From assembly GCA_032115775.1 (NCBI GenBank), contig JAUMBL010000118.1, forward strand, positions 1 through 64,000: 64,000 nt of DNA, in the 5' to 3' direction. The notes under the pieces are model-generated. The model was not told the DNA's origin. It searched no databases and was given only the letters and a program-made list of their open reading frames with translations. The position numbers and the translations under genes are program-made. Origin of the DNA: M3007 sp032115775. GTDB taxonomy: Bacteria; Bacteroidota; Bacteroidia; Chitinophagales; Saprospiraceae. Below are positions 8,333-15,813 of the stretch, one piece after another (position 1 is the first letter of the stretch; each line of letters opens with the position of its first letter).

Positions 8333-9592
8333 TTACTTGGCAATTTTGCGGATTGCGTGTACCAGCTTATCCAGTTCCTCCGTCGTTGTATAGACATTGG
8401 GCGTAACCCGGACGCCCTTCACATTTTCCCACTCAATTCCCGTGGTGTGGATTTTGTGGTTTGTAAAGAGCAGATCAGACAATTCGGCGGGTTTTTTATT
8501 TGGCAGTCCGAATACCCCGATGGCGCAGCTCCAGGCTTGCGCGCGGGGGGTAAAAAACTGAATGTCCGGAACGTCGGCGACGCGCTCCATCCAGTAATTT
8601 TTCAAAAAATAAATGCGTTCCTGTTTTCGGCGGCTGCCGATCAGGTTATGCAGATCGAGCGAATAGCCGGTGGCCATTTCGAGGGCGAAGTTTCGGGTAC
8701 CCAGCGATTCGAATTTCCGGATGTTGTCGCCATCGGGTTTATCATTCGACAGCAGCGCCCACACTTGGGGGATTTTTTCTTTCCGGATCCAGAGCAAGCC
8801 GTTGCCGAAGGGCGCGCAGAGCCATTTGTGCAGGCTGGTACCCAGATAATCGCAGCCGAGATCGGGAATCTTGTAATCGAGCAGGGCAAATGAATGCGCG
8901 GCGTCGCAAAGCACCTCGATGCCGCGTGCGTGCGCGGCGTCGGCGATGCGGCGCACCGGAAGAATTTGTCCGCACCAATTGATCATGTGCGTGACGTGCA
9001 CGATCTTTGTTTTGTCGGTGAATTTGGAAATAAACGCCTGGGATAAATATTCCGCATCTTCCGAGGGCAGTTCCAGATCCACCCAGATCAGCCGGATACC
9101 GTCTCTTTTTTCGCGTTGTTTCCAAGCGTTGATCATGTTTGGATAGTCGAACTTGGAGAGCACTACTTCATCGCCGGCCTTCAGATTGAGGCCGAAGATC
9201 ACCGTATTCAAGGCTTCCGTGGCGTTGCGGTTGATCGCAATTTCCTCCGGGTCTGCGCCGGCGAGGGCGGCGAGGTTTTCGCGAAGCGGTTCCCGATCCT
9301 GATCCAGGATGCGCCACATATAATAGGAGGGCGCTTCGTTGCACATCCGGTTGTAATAGTCGAGCGCATCCATGGCCGCCCGGGGCGCCGGGCAGACTCC
9401 GCCGTTATTCAGGTTGATCAACGTGGGGCTGCAGGCGTAGGCCTGGCGTACCTGCCACCAAAAATCGTCCTCCGATCCTTCAGGAAGGCGCGGCGGCTGC
9501 GGCAGCGCATACGCAGCCGTATCCTTTTGGTGGAGTGCGAGGCCGCCCAGCAAGGCGGCGGTTTGGCGGATGAACGAGCGACGGTTGGGCAT
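8333..9592 (-). CDS. Exported class V aminotransferase-fold PLP protein, 419 aa
   Basis: PLP enzyme of aminotransferase class V, closest in style to isopenicillin-N-epimerase/CefD and cysteine desulfurase-like proteins. The N-terminus has a twin-arginine motif (NRRSFIRQ, 3-10) and a hydrophobic stretch, so the folded holoenzyme is probably sent out by Tat. Family features seen are INRNATEALNTVIFGL (118-133), LCDAAHSFALLDYKIPDLGCD with the PLP-binding Asp, and the lysine region YLGTSLHKWL. The substrate cannot be inferred. It is separated by 104 bases from the AsmA-like gene downstream. Confidence 0.85.
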   Translation of the reverse strand: MPNRRSFIRQTAALLGGLALHQKDTAAYALPQPPRLPEGSEDDFWWQVRQAYACSPTLINLNNGGVCPAPRAAMDALDYYNRMCNEAPSYYMWRILDQDREPLRENLAALAGADPEEIAINRNATEALNTVIFGLNLKAGDEVVLSKFDYPNMINAWKQREKRDGIRLIWVDLELPSEDAEYLSQAFISKFTDKTKIVHVTHMINWCGQILPVRRIADAAHARGIEVLCDAAHSFALLDYKIPDLGCDYLGTSLHKWLCAPFGNGLLWIRKEKIPQVWALLSNDKPDGDNIRKFESLGTRNFALEMATGYSLDLHNLIGSRRKQERIYFLKNYWMERVADVPDIQFFTPRAQAWSCAIGVFGLPNKKPAELSDLLFTNHKIHTTGIEWENVKGVRVTPNVYTTTEELDKLVHAIRKIAK

Positions 9593-9713
9593 ATTCGCGG
9601 ACGGTTGATACCGCGCGTACGGGCGGTATGGTAGCAGGCGCGAAAGTATAAAAAAAATGTTTGTGTTTGCTTTTCAAACCGATTTTTGCTCTGCTGAGAA
9701 AAATCCAGACCAA

Positions 9714-11993
9714 CTAGTCCGCAAGTTCCATTTCCACTTGTCGGCGTTGCAAATCCACGGACAACACGCGCACCGACACCCGGTCGCCCATTTTAAATTC
9801 GCGTCCATACCGGCGTCCGCGCGCGCGCAGGCTGCCTTCGTCCACATCGTACGAATCGTCGAGGTATTTAAACGCGACGAGGCCTTCGGCGCGGGAATCG
9901 AACAGTTCCACGAAAAATCCGCGCTCTATCATCCCGCTGATCACGCCCTCGAACACATCGCCGATATGGTCGTGCAGGAGTTCAGCCTGTTTATATTTGA
10001 TGCTTTCGCGCTCGGCATCCGCCGCTTTTTTCTCCTGGGTGCTGATGTGTTTGCACTGTTCCTCCAGTTTCTTTTTATCTACCCGGTACAAGCGACCGTC
10101 GAGGTTGCGCTCCAGGATTCGATGCGCCAACACGTCGGAATAGCGGCGGATCGGCGAAGTAAAGTGGCTGTAATGGGTGAAGGCGAGGCCGTAGTGTCCG
10201 ATATTTTCCGGCGAATAGACCGCTTTGGCCATGGTTCGGATGGCCAGGGGTTCCAGGAGTTTGAGGCGCGGGTCTTTTTGAGCGGCGGACATCAGTTTGT
10301 TGTACGAGCGGGCAATTTGCTTGGGCGTGTCCACCTGCATTTTTACCCCCAGGTCGGCAGCGAAGCGGGCGAAATCGGCGACTTTTTCCATATTCGGCAA
10401 GTCGTGCACCCGATACACGAAGGGCACCTCCTGTTCGTCTCCGCCTCGGAACGCCATAAAAAAGGCGACTTCCTTATTGGCGAGGAGCATAAAATCTTCG
10501 ATCAGCATGTGTGCGTCCTTGCGTTCTTTCACATACGCTTTGATCGGTCGGCCGTCTTCGGCGAGCAGGAAGCGCACCTCCTCCGTTTCGAAATTGATGG
10601 CGCCGTTTTTTTCGCGGTCGGCGCGCATGGCTTTTGCCAGTCGGTTGAGGTTTTTTAGAGCCGATTCCAATTGCGGATAAATCGCCAGCTCCGACATTTC
10701 GGGCGCAGGTTTTCCTTCCAGCACAGTTTGGGCTTCTTCGTAGGCGAACCGTTTATCCGAGTGGATGACCGTTTTGCCGAACCACCGTTTTACAATCTTG
10801 TGTCCGCTGTCAAATTCGAATACCGCCGAGAAGGTCAGCCGGTCTTGGTGGGGTACCAGTGAACACAGGTTATTGGATAACTTTTCCGGCAGCATGGGAT
10901 TCACGCGATCCACCAGATAGACGCTGGTGCTGCGCTGATACGCCTCTTTATCGAGCGTGCTGTCGGGTTTCAGGTAGTGCGTGACATCGGCGATATGCAC
11001 GCCGACCTCCAGTCCGCCGTTTTCCAGCGCGCGCACGCTCAGGGCGTCGTCAAAATCTTTGGCGTCTTCCGGATCAATGGTGAAGGTGAGCGTATCCCGG
11101 AAATCCCGGCGTCTTTCGATTTCCTGGGGCGAGATGGTTTCGGATATAGCTTCCGCTTCTGCGACGGCTTCCTCGGAGTGCGACAGTTCGAACCCGGCAT
11201 TGATGAGGATTTTTTTCATCTCGAAGTCGTTTCCGCCGACTTTACCCAGCACCTGGGTAATTTTGCCGATCGGCGCACGGCCTTTGCCTTCCTGCCAATC
11301 GGTGATGCGCGCCACCACCTTTTCACCGTCGCGGGCCTCGCCGACGGCATCGGGAGGAATGAATATATCTACCGGCATGGTGGGATCATCAGGGAGCAGC
11401 AAGGCGTATTTTCGACCCATGCGCAGGGTGCCGATGAAAAATTCGCGGGCGCGCTTGATGACTTGCAGCACTTCCCCTTCCGGATTGCGCAGCGGTCGGC
11501 CGTGGCGGCGCGGCGGCGCAGGGAAAAGCAATACGCGCACGGTATCGTTGTTCAGCGCGCCGTTCAGGTGTTTTGCTACGACGTACACATCACTGTCCAG
11601 CATTTCCGAGACGATATATGCAGCGCCGGAGCGCGTCATGTCCACCCGACCTTCGATAATTTTTTTACCGGCGCGCCCGGGCAATGTGGCGTTGGGTTTG
11701 AATTTTTCAATCACCGGTTTATCAGTGGGAATTTCCGGCGTCTCCGGCATCTTTGTCAGGCGATCCAGCGCCGCCATATATTTTCCTTCCTGCCGTTCGG
11801 TGACAGATCCTGCCTGCGTCAGATATTCCAACGCGTGGGTAACGGAATCTTTGTTGTTTCCAATTTTCAGGGTTTGCAGCAGCTGGCGGGCGGAGTATTG
11901 TTTTTCGGGATGCGCCAGCAGGAATTTCAACACTTCGATCTGCAATTCGCGGGCGCTGAGTTTCTCGCGCCCGTCTCTTTTTTTTCTGCTCAT
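9714..11993 (-). CDS. rnr: Ribonuclease R
   Basis: Processive 3'-to-5' exoribonuclease of the RNB family, degrading structured RNA, mRNA and defective rRNA/tRNA in the cytoplasm. Domains in order: N-terminal winged helix (about 12-78, ARELQIEVLKFLLAHPEKQY), cold-shock OB domains (about 110-250), RNB catalytic domain with the metal-binding aspartates in IDPEDAKDFDDALS (306-319), and a C-terminal S1 domain (about 670-757, GDVFEGVISGMIERGFFVEL). The 759-aa length is normal. It is monocistronic, with a palindromic repeat (12039-12115) in its upstream region. Confidence 0.97.
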   Translation of the reverse strand: MSRKKRDGREKLSARELQIEVLKFLLAHPEKQYSARQLLQTLKIGNNKDSVTHALEYLTQAGSVTERQEGKYMAALDRLTKMPETPEIPTDKPVIEKFKPNATLPGRAGKKIIEGRVDMTRSGAAYIVSEMLDSDVYVVAKHLNGALNNDTVRVLLFPAPPRRHGRPLRNPEGEVLQVIKRAREFFIGTLRMGRKYALLLPDDPTMPVDIFIPPDAVGEARDGEKVVARITDWQEGKGRAPIGKITQVLGKVGGNDFEMKKILINAGFELSHSEEAVAEAEAISETISPQEIERRRDFRDTLTFTIDPEDAKDFDDALSVRALENGGLEVGVHIADVTHYLKPDSTLDKEAYQRSTSVYLVDRVNPMLPEKLSNNLCSLVPHQDRLTFSAVFEFDSGHKIVKRWFGKTVIHSDKRFAYEEAQTVLEGKPAPEMSELAIYPQLESALKNLNRLAKAMRADREKNGAINFETEEVRFLLAEDGRPIKAYVKERKDAHMLIEDFMLLANKEVAFFMAFRGGDEQEVPFVYRVHDLPNMEKVADFARFAADLGVKMQVDTPKQIARSYNKLMSAAQKDPRLKLLEPLAIRTMAKAVYSPENIGHYGLAFTHYSHFTSPIRRYSDVLAHRILERNLDGRLYRVDKKKLEEQCKHISTQEKKAADAERESIKYKQAELLHDHIGDVFEGVISGMIERGFFVELFDSRAEGLVAFKYLDDSYDVDEGSLRARGRRYGREFKMGDRVSVRVLSVDLQRRQVEMELAD

Positions 11994-12038
11994 AGAATGA
12001 TTATTAGCGTTTCAAATTGGGTTCTTATTCTTGTAAAA

Positions 12039-12115
12039 TAACTAGTTAACCGGCTCGCTCTCTGGCAAAAAATAGATCCTTTTTTGTCTCAGACGCAACC
12101 AGATAAGTAGTTAAC
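12039..12115. repeat. MITE-like palindromic element, 77-bp internal-deletion derivative
   Basis: Ends match the 162-bp elements at 14326 and 37091 (TAACTAGTTAACCGGCTCGC at the left, GATAAGTAGTTAAC at the right). The middle joins directly at TCTGGC. In the full copy, GTCTGGC occurs at 14348-14354 and 14433-14439, exactly 85 bp apart, and 162 minus 85 is 77, this copy's length. It lies between rnr and lolA. Confidence 0.75.
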
Positions 12116-12260
12116 TTTTAAAATCCAAATATTTACAAAAAGGTTTACACTACATAAACGCCCGTGTCCGCCAAAAGTTCCTCTTTACCGGCAAACTAAA
12201 TAAAGGATCTGCGCGTTTATAGCGAGAAAGACCCAAAACGCACACGCAATTTATAACTTC

Positions 12261-12947
12261 ATGCGATACTTCCTGTTCTGCTTCCTGCTCTGCACTTCGG
12301 CCGCCCTGTGGGGTCAGTCTGTTCGTCCCGGCCCTGCAACCCCGGCCGAAACCTCCGATCCGGAGGCCAAAAAAATCCTCGACAAAGCGCGAAAAAAATA
12401 CGAAGCTTACAAAACGGTCGAAGCGGCTTTTTCCCTGACGATCGAGCTGCCCGGACAGCCAAAAGAGATTCAGAAGGGCGTTATCGGACAAGATGGGCAG
12501 AAATTTCGCCTGGAAATGGATCAGCAGACCATCGTGTCAGACGGGAAAACGACCTGGGTTTTTCTCAAAAAAAATAACGAGGTACAAATCAACGATTTTG
12601 ATCCGAATGACACGGAAAATGGTTTTTTTACCCCCAAAGATTTGCTGAAACGCTATGAAAAAGGTGATTTTCTATATGCCGTGACCGATAAGGTCACGGA
12701 AAACAACACGGTCTATACCCAAATTGAATTCAAACCCAAAGACCGGAATTCGGAGTACGCCAAGCTCCGCTTGAGCCTGGACGAGAAGACCAACACCATC
12801 CAGTCTATCAAGGCCTTCAATAAAGACGGCTCGCGCTACACCTTCCAAATTACCAAGTTGACGCCGAATATAACTTTTGCCGCCGGGCATTTTCAATTCG
12901 ATAAAAGTAAGTATCCCGGCGTCAAGGTAGAGGATTTGCGGATGTAA
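12261..12947 (+). CDS. lolA: Outer membrane lipoprotein carrier LolA
   Basis: Periplasmic chaperone that carries outer-membrane lipoproteins from the inner to the outer membrane. The signal peptide covers about residues 1-18 (MRYFLFCFLLCTSAALWGQS). The mature part has the LolA half-barrel: the opening YKTVEAAFSLTIELPG (about 50-65), FRLEMDQQTIVSDGKTTWVFL (a strand-rich block) and LRLSLDEKTNTIQSIKAFNKDG. The length (228 aa) fits Bacteroidota LolA. It converges on the membrane-protein gene at 12963 with only 15 bases between, without an obvious terminator. Confidence 0.88.
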   Translation: MRYFLFCFLLCTSAALWGQSVRPGPATPAETSDPEAKKILDKARKKYEAYKTVEAAFSLTIELPGQPKEIQKGVIGQDGQKFRLEMDQQTIVSDGKTTWVFLKKNNEVQINDFDPNDTENGFFTPKDLLKRYEKGDFLYAVTDKVTENNTVYTQIEFKPKDRNSEYAKLRLSLDEKTNTIQSIKAFNKDGSRYTFQITKLTPNITFAAGHFQFDKSKYPGVKVEDLRM

Positions 12948-12962
12948 AAACGACGTAATTAT

Positions 12963-13601
12963 TTATCCGCTCGCGCGCAAGCGCCGCCGCATCTCGCGGC
13001 TTGTCCAGCCAAACCAGACCAGGCAAAACAAAAATGCCAGCTTTTGCAGAAGCGGCAGCGCGGAGAGTGCCCATCCCGAGCGAAATATGTAATAGCACAG
13101 CAGTACAAGCGCCAGCGCACAAGCGCCTAAACCAAACAAAAACCGGCTGCGCAATCGGTGCATCTCCCAAAGCGCCGCCACAAACGCGGCAATGCCGAAC
13201 ACACCCGCCGTCATCAGGATCGCATCGTGCCGGTGGGTAAATACGAAAGGTGCGACCAGCATGGAAAGGATTCCGGCCGTTCGGATCGCAAAACGCCGAA
13301 ATCCGACTGTAGTAAAAGCCGCCGGCAAGCAATACCAATAAAAGGTCAAGCTCAGACATAATATCGCCATCGCCGACAAAGCGATCGGGCGGGCTGGGTT
13401 CCACCTGCCGTTTACGGCGTACGGATCCATGAGTTCGCACCAGTAATTATGCAAAATACTAAAGCCGTCGCCCGCCGCATTGGCATCCGAACCGCCGGGA
13501 TAGGCGAACGCTGCCAGGATGTACAACACGACAAATACGGCAATCCCGCCAATGGGAATCAGCGGCAAAACGGCATATTGATGGCTGCTTAGCTTCAGCA
13601 T
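12963..13601 (-). CDS. Integral membrane protein, DUF998-like, 212 aa
   Basis: Six or so hydrophobic segments span the protein (for example VLPLIPIGGIAVFVVLYILA and LGACALALVLLCYYIF). An N-terminal loop with SILHNYWCELMDPYAVNG recalls the periplasmic loop of DUF998 membrane proteins (PF06197), but the assignment is tentative. The frame is open further upstream to 13766. I chose the ATG at 13601 because a promoter-like TTG-N21-TATCTTTG lies at 13626-13657, inside the longer version, and the extra N-terminus is not membrane-like. Function unknown. Confidence 0.7.
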   Translation of the reverse strand: MLKLSSHQYAVLPLIPIGGIAVFVVLYILAAFAYPGGSDANAAGDGFSILHNYWCELMDPYAVNGRWNPARPIALSAMAILCLSLTFYWYCLPAAFTTVGFRRFAIRTAGILSMLVAPFVFTHRHDAILMTAGVFGIAAFVAALWEMHRLRSRFLFGLGACALALVLLCYYIFRSGWALSALPLLQKLAFLFCLVWFGWTSREMRRRLRASG

Positions 13602-13625
13602 GGATACTCTACCTGTGCAGGCGGT

Positions 13626-13657
13626 CAAAGATACTGGAAGTTCCGAATCAAGGACAA
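13626..13657 (-). promoter_or_regulatory. Bacteroidota promoter TTG-N21-TATCTTTG
   Basis: On the minus strand, TTG (13657-13655), 21 bases, then TATCTTTG (13633-13626), 24 bases before the ATG at 13601. This fits the TTTG-N19-21-TAnnTTTG consensus of the Bacteroidota housekeeping sigma factor and decides the start of the membrane-protein gene. Confidence 0.55.
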
Positions 13658-13792
13658 TGAAATCTGCGGGAAATACGGTTCGCATGCCGAAAGAATAATT
13701 GCGATTAATTGTTGGTACAATAAACCGCGCGCGGTTTTCCGTGTTTATAGGAGATACGAAAATCACAATTATTTACTTTAAATAAAGTCATC

Positions 13793-14329
13793 ATGCAAGA
13801 AACAACAAAAACAAACTGGGTCTTGGATCCCACCCACAGTGAAGTAACCTTCAAGGTCAAACACCTCATGATCTCCAATGTGAAAGGCGAGTTTAGAAAG
13901 GTGTCGGCCGAAATCAACGGCGACGATTTTACAACGGCCTCCATCCGGGCGACGATTGACGCCGCCTCCGTTTTCACCAATGAAGACAACCGGGACAATC
14001 ACCTCCGCGGCGCAGATTTTTTCGATGCAGAAAATTTCCCCGAACTGGTTTTTGAAGGCACGTCTTTCAAAAAAATAGACGAAGATAACTACACACTCAC
14101 CGGCAATCTTACCATCAAAGGCATCAGCAACGAAGTGCACTTCGACGTGGAATTTGGCGGTATCGGAAAAGACCCCTGGGGCAATGAAAAAGCAGGTTTC
14201 TCCGTACAAGGCAAAATCAACCGCAAGGATTGGGGGCTGAACTGGAATGCCGCGCTCGAAGCCGGCGGCGTGCTGGTCAGCGACGAGGTGCGCGTGCAAG
14301 CCGAGCTGCAATTTGTAAAAAAAGCGTAA
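13793..14329 (+). CDS. YceI-family lipocalin-like protein, 178 aa
   Basis: YceI domain (PF04264), a lipocalin-like barrel that binds isoprenoid lipids. The full domain is present: WVLDPTHSEVTFKVKHLMIS (8-27), the middle FFDAENFPELVFEGTSF (about 74-90), and the ending VSDEVRVQAELQFVKKA. There is no signal peptide, so this copy is probably cytoplasmic, unlike E. coli YceI. The stop codon at 14327 sits in the first bases of the repeat element at 14326-14487. Its cargo is unknown. Confidence 0.93.
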   Translation: MQETTKTNWVLDPTHSEVTFKVKHLMISNVKGEFRKVSAEINGDDFTTASIRATIDAASVFTNEDNRDNHLRGADFFDAENFPELVFEGTSFKKIDEDNYTLTGNLTIKGISNEVHFDVEFGGIGKDPWGNEKAGFSVQGKINRKDWGLNWNAALEAGGVLVSDEVRVQAELQFVKKA

Positions 14330-14336
14330 CAACTTA
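14318..14336 (+). repeat. 19-bp direct repeat, left copy, at the border of the MITE-like element
   Basis: AAAAAAGCGTAACAACTTA occurs exactly here and again at 14488-14506, bracketing the 162-bp element. The left copy contains the yceI stop codon and overlaps the element's left terminal inverted repeat. It could be a long target duplication or the trace of a recombination. Confidence 0.75.
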
Positions 14337-14487
14337 GCCGGCTCGCTGTCTGGCCCAAAAAGTCCCATTTTCCGCCATACTTCGCAATTTTTTTTGACCG
14401 TAGCACTGCTACGGCCTGCAAAAAATCGCTTCGTCTGGCAAAAAATGGATCCTTTTTTGTCTCAGACGCGACCGGCTAAGTAGTTAC
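14326..14487. mobile_element. MITE-like 162-bp palindromic element, copy A
   Basis: Begins GTAACAACTTAGCCGG and ends CCGGCTAAGTAGTTAC, terminal inverted repeats with one mismatch. The inside holds a smaller palindrome (CCGTAGCACTGCTACGG) and the core AAAAAATGGATCCTTTTTT. It is nearly identical (about 7 differences by eye) to the reverse complement of 37091-37252. It has no coding capacity, so any movement would need a transposase in trans. It follows the yceI stop codon immediately. Confidence 0.8.
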
Positions 14488-14506
14488 AAAAAAGCGTAAC
14501 AACTTA
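14488..14506 (+). repeat. 19-bp direct repeat, right copy
   Basis: Exact second copy of 14318-14336, starting at the base after the element's right end. Confidence 0.75.
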
Positions 14507-14514
14507 CATTGGCT

Positions 14515-14578
14515 GGGACTTTCTCGCCAGGTCGAAAATGGTTCTATTTTGCCATTGTTGACTTGGCGAGAAAATCCC
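14515..14578. repeat. Palindrome upstream of the DsbA-like gene
   Basis: Arms of 19 bp (14515-14533 and 14560-14578) pair at 17 positions: GGGACTTTCTCGCCAGGTC against the complement of GACTTGGCGAGAAAATCCC. The loop holds AAAATGGTTCTATTTT, the same A-run/T-run core design as the MITE-like family. It ends 6 bases before the ATG at 14585, so it would occlude that start or terminate incoming transcription. Confidence 0.65.
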
Positions 14579-14584
14579 GAACCG

Positions 14585-15601
14585 ATGCTTAATCTATTCC
14601 GCACCTTGATCCGTATCCATTTCTTCCTCGTACTCCTGCTGTGCTGCACGAATTGCACGGCGCAAAACAACCGCAATAAAATGAGCGACAATCCGATGCT
14701 TTGCAATCCGGACACAGGGCTTTGTGAAATGCCGGCAAAGGGCTCAGCCGTTGGTCTGGAAACCGCTCCGATGCCGGTTAAGCCGACAAAACCCATCCAG
14801 ATTATCTATTTCACCGATCCGATTTGTTCCTCGTGTTGGGGCATTGAGCCGCAATTACGGCGACTAAAACTGGAATACGGCGAATACCTGCACATCGACT
14901 ATCGCATGGGCGGACTGTTGCCCGACTGGAGTTACAACAGCGGCGGCATCTCCAAACCTTCCGATGTGGCCGGACACTGGGACGAGGTCAGTCACCACTA
15001 TGATATGCCGATTGACGGCGATGTGTGGCTGGAAGATCCGCTCCCTTCTTCTTACCCGCCGTCCATTGCATTCAAAGCGGCGCAAATGCAGGATGAGCTG
15101 CGCGCGATTGCCTTTCTCCGCCGCATCCGGGAGATGGTTTTTCTAGAAAAAAAGAATATCACGCGCTGGGAGCACCTCCAAAAAGCCGCCGAAGAGACCG
15201 GGTTGGACGCAGCGTTGATGAAAACCGCAATGGAAGGATCGGCGTCGCAGGCTTTTCAGAAAGATCTGGAGCTGGCGCGGAGCATGGGCGTGCGCGGCTT
15301 CCCGACCCTCTTTTTCTCCGACGCCGCCGGCAACCGCCTGACGTTGTATGGCGCAAGGCCGTACGCGCAATTTGAACAAAATCTCAAAGCGCTTTTGCCG
15401 GACGCTTCCGGAAAACCGTTTGATACCCGGCCGGAAGCCTTGTTTACCCGCTACCCTACCCTGACCAGCCGCGAGTTCTCCACGCTGTCCGGAAAGCCGA
15501 AAGCGGAAGTCGAACAGCTGCTGTCAGACCTATTCGAAGCAAAAAAATTGCGTAAAACCGTCACAAAGAACGGCGTATTGTGGATTTGGGTGAAAAATTG
15601 A
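14585..15601 (+). CDS. Exported DsbA/SpxH-family thioredoxin-fold protein, 338 aa
   Basis: Thioredoxin-fold protein resembling the YjbH/SpxH-type DsbA relatives (PF13743). It shows the CxxC site in FTDPICSSCWGIEP (about 76-89), the inserted helical part (DVAGHWDEVSHHYDMPIDGD) and the cis-Pro region RGFPTLFFSDAAG. In Firmicutes SpxH is a cytosolic ClpXP adaptor, but this one starts with a signal peptide (LIRIHFFLVLLLCCTNCTAQ), so it acts outside the cytoplasm, as a lipoprotein or cleaved after the Ala-Gln region. ATG 14585 is preferred over TTG 14549, which lies in the palindrome. Confidence 0.82.
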   Translation: MLNLFRTLIRIHFFLVLLLCCTNCTAQNNRNKMSDNPMLCNPDTGLCEMPAKGSAVGLETAPMPVKPTKPIQIIYFTDPICSSCWGIEPQLRRLKLEYGEYLHIDYRMGGLLPDWSYNSGGISKPSDVAGHWDEVSHHYDMPIDGDVWLEDPLPSSYPPSIAFKAAQMQDELRAIAFLRRIREMVFLEKKNITRWEHLQKAAEETGLDAALMKTAMEGSASQAFQKDLELARSMGVRGFPTLFFSDAAGNRLTLYGARPYAQFEQNLKALLPDASGKPFDTRPEALFTRYPTLTSREFSTLSGKPKAEVEQLLSDLFEAKKLRKTVTKNGVLWIWVKN

Positions 15602-15654
15602 AGATTGCGCGATCGGCGAATCATTTTTAAAGCGATCTTGGGGCATCACGGTAT

Positions 15655-15704
15655 GGCAAAAATGAGATTTTTTTTGACCCGGACGCGACCGGATAAGTAG
15701 TTAC
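15655..15704. repeat. MITE-like element remnant (right half)
   Basis: GGCAAAAATGAGATTTTTTT followed by CGCGACCGGATAAGTAGTTAC matches the right 50 bp of the 162-bp element. The left half is not recognisable. It directly precedes TACATTTG (15702-15709), a possible -7 box for the Lon-like gene. Confidence 0.6.
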
Positions 15705-15813
15705 ATTTGTTGTAAATCTATTTTAAGACGAGCCCAAAAAATCACCCCCCACGCTGACCCCCGTCACTCAAAACCGCCGTTCCCACCGCCACCTTTGACG
15801 CTCAATCGCATAT

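Noticed and set aside
10977..12041. Two long overlapping plus-strand frames opposite RNase R
   Set aside because: Both are shadows of rnr, whose catalytic and S1 motifs are complete.
14549..14584. TTG start extending the DsbA-like protein
   Set aside because: It lies within the palindrome and adds a hydrophilic stretch before the signal peptide; ATG 14585 gives a normal signal sequence.
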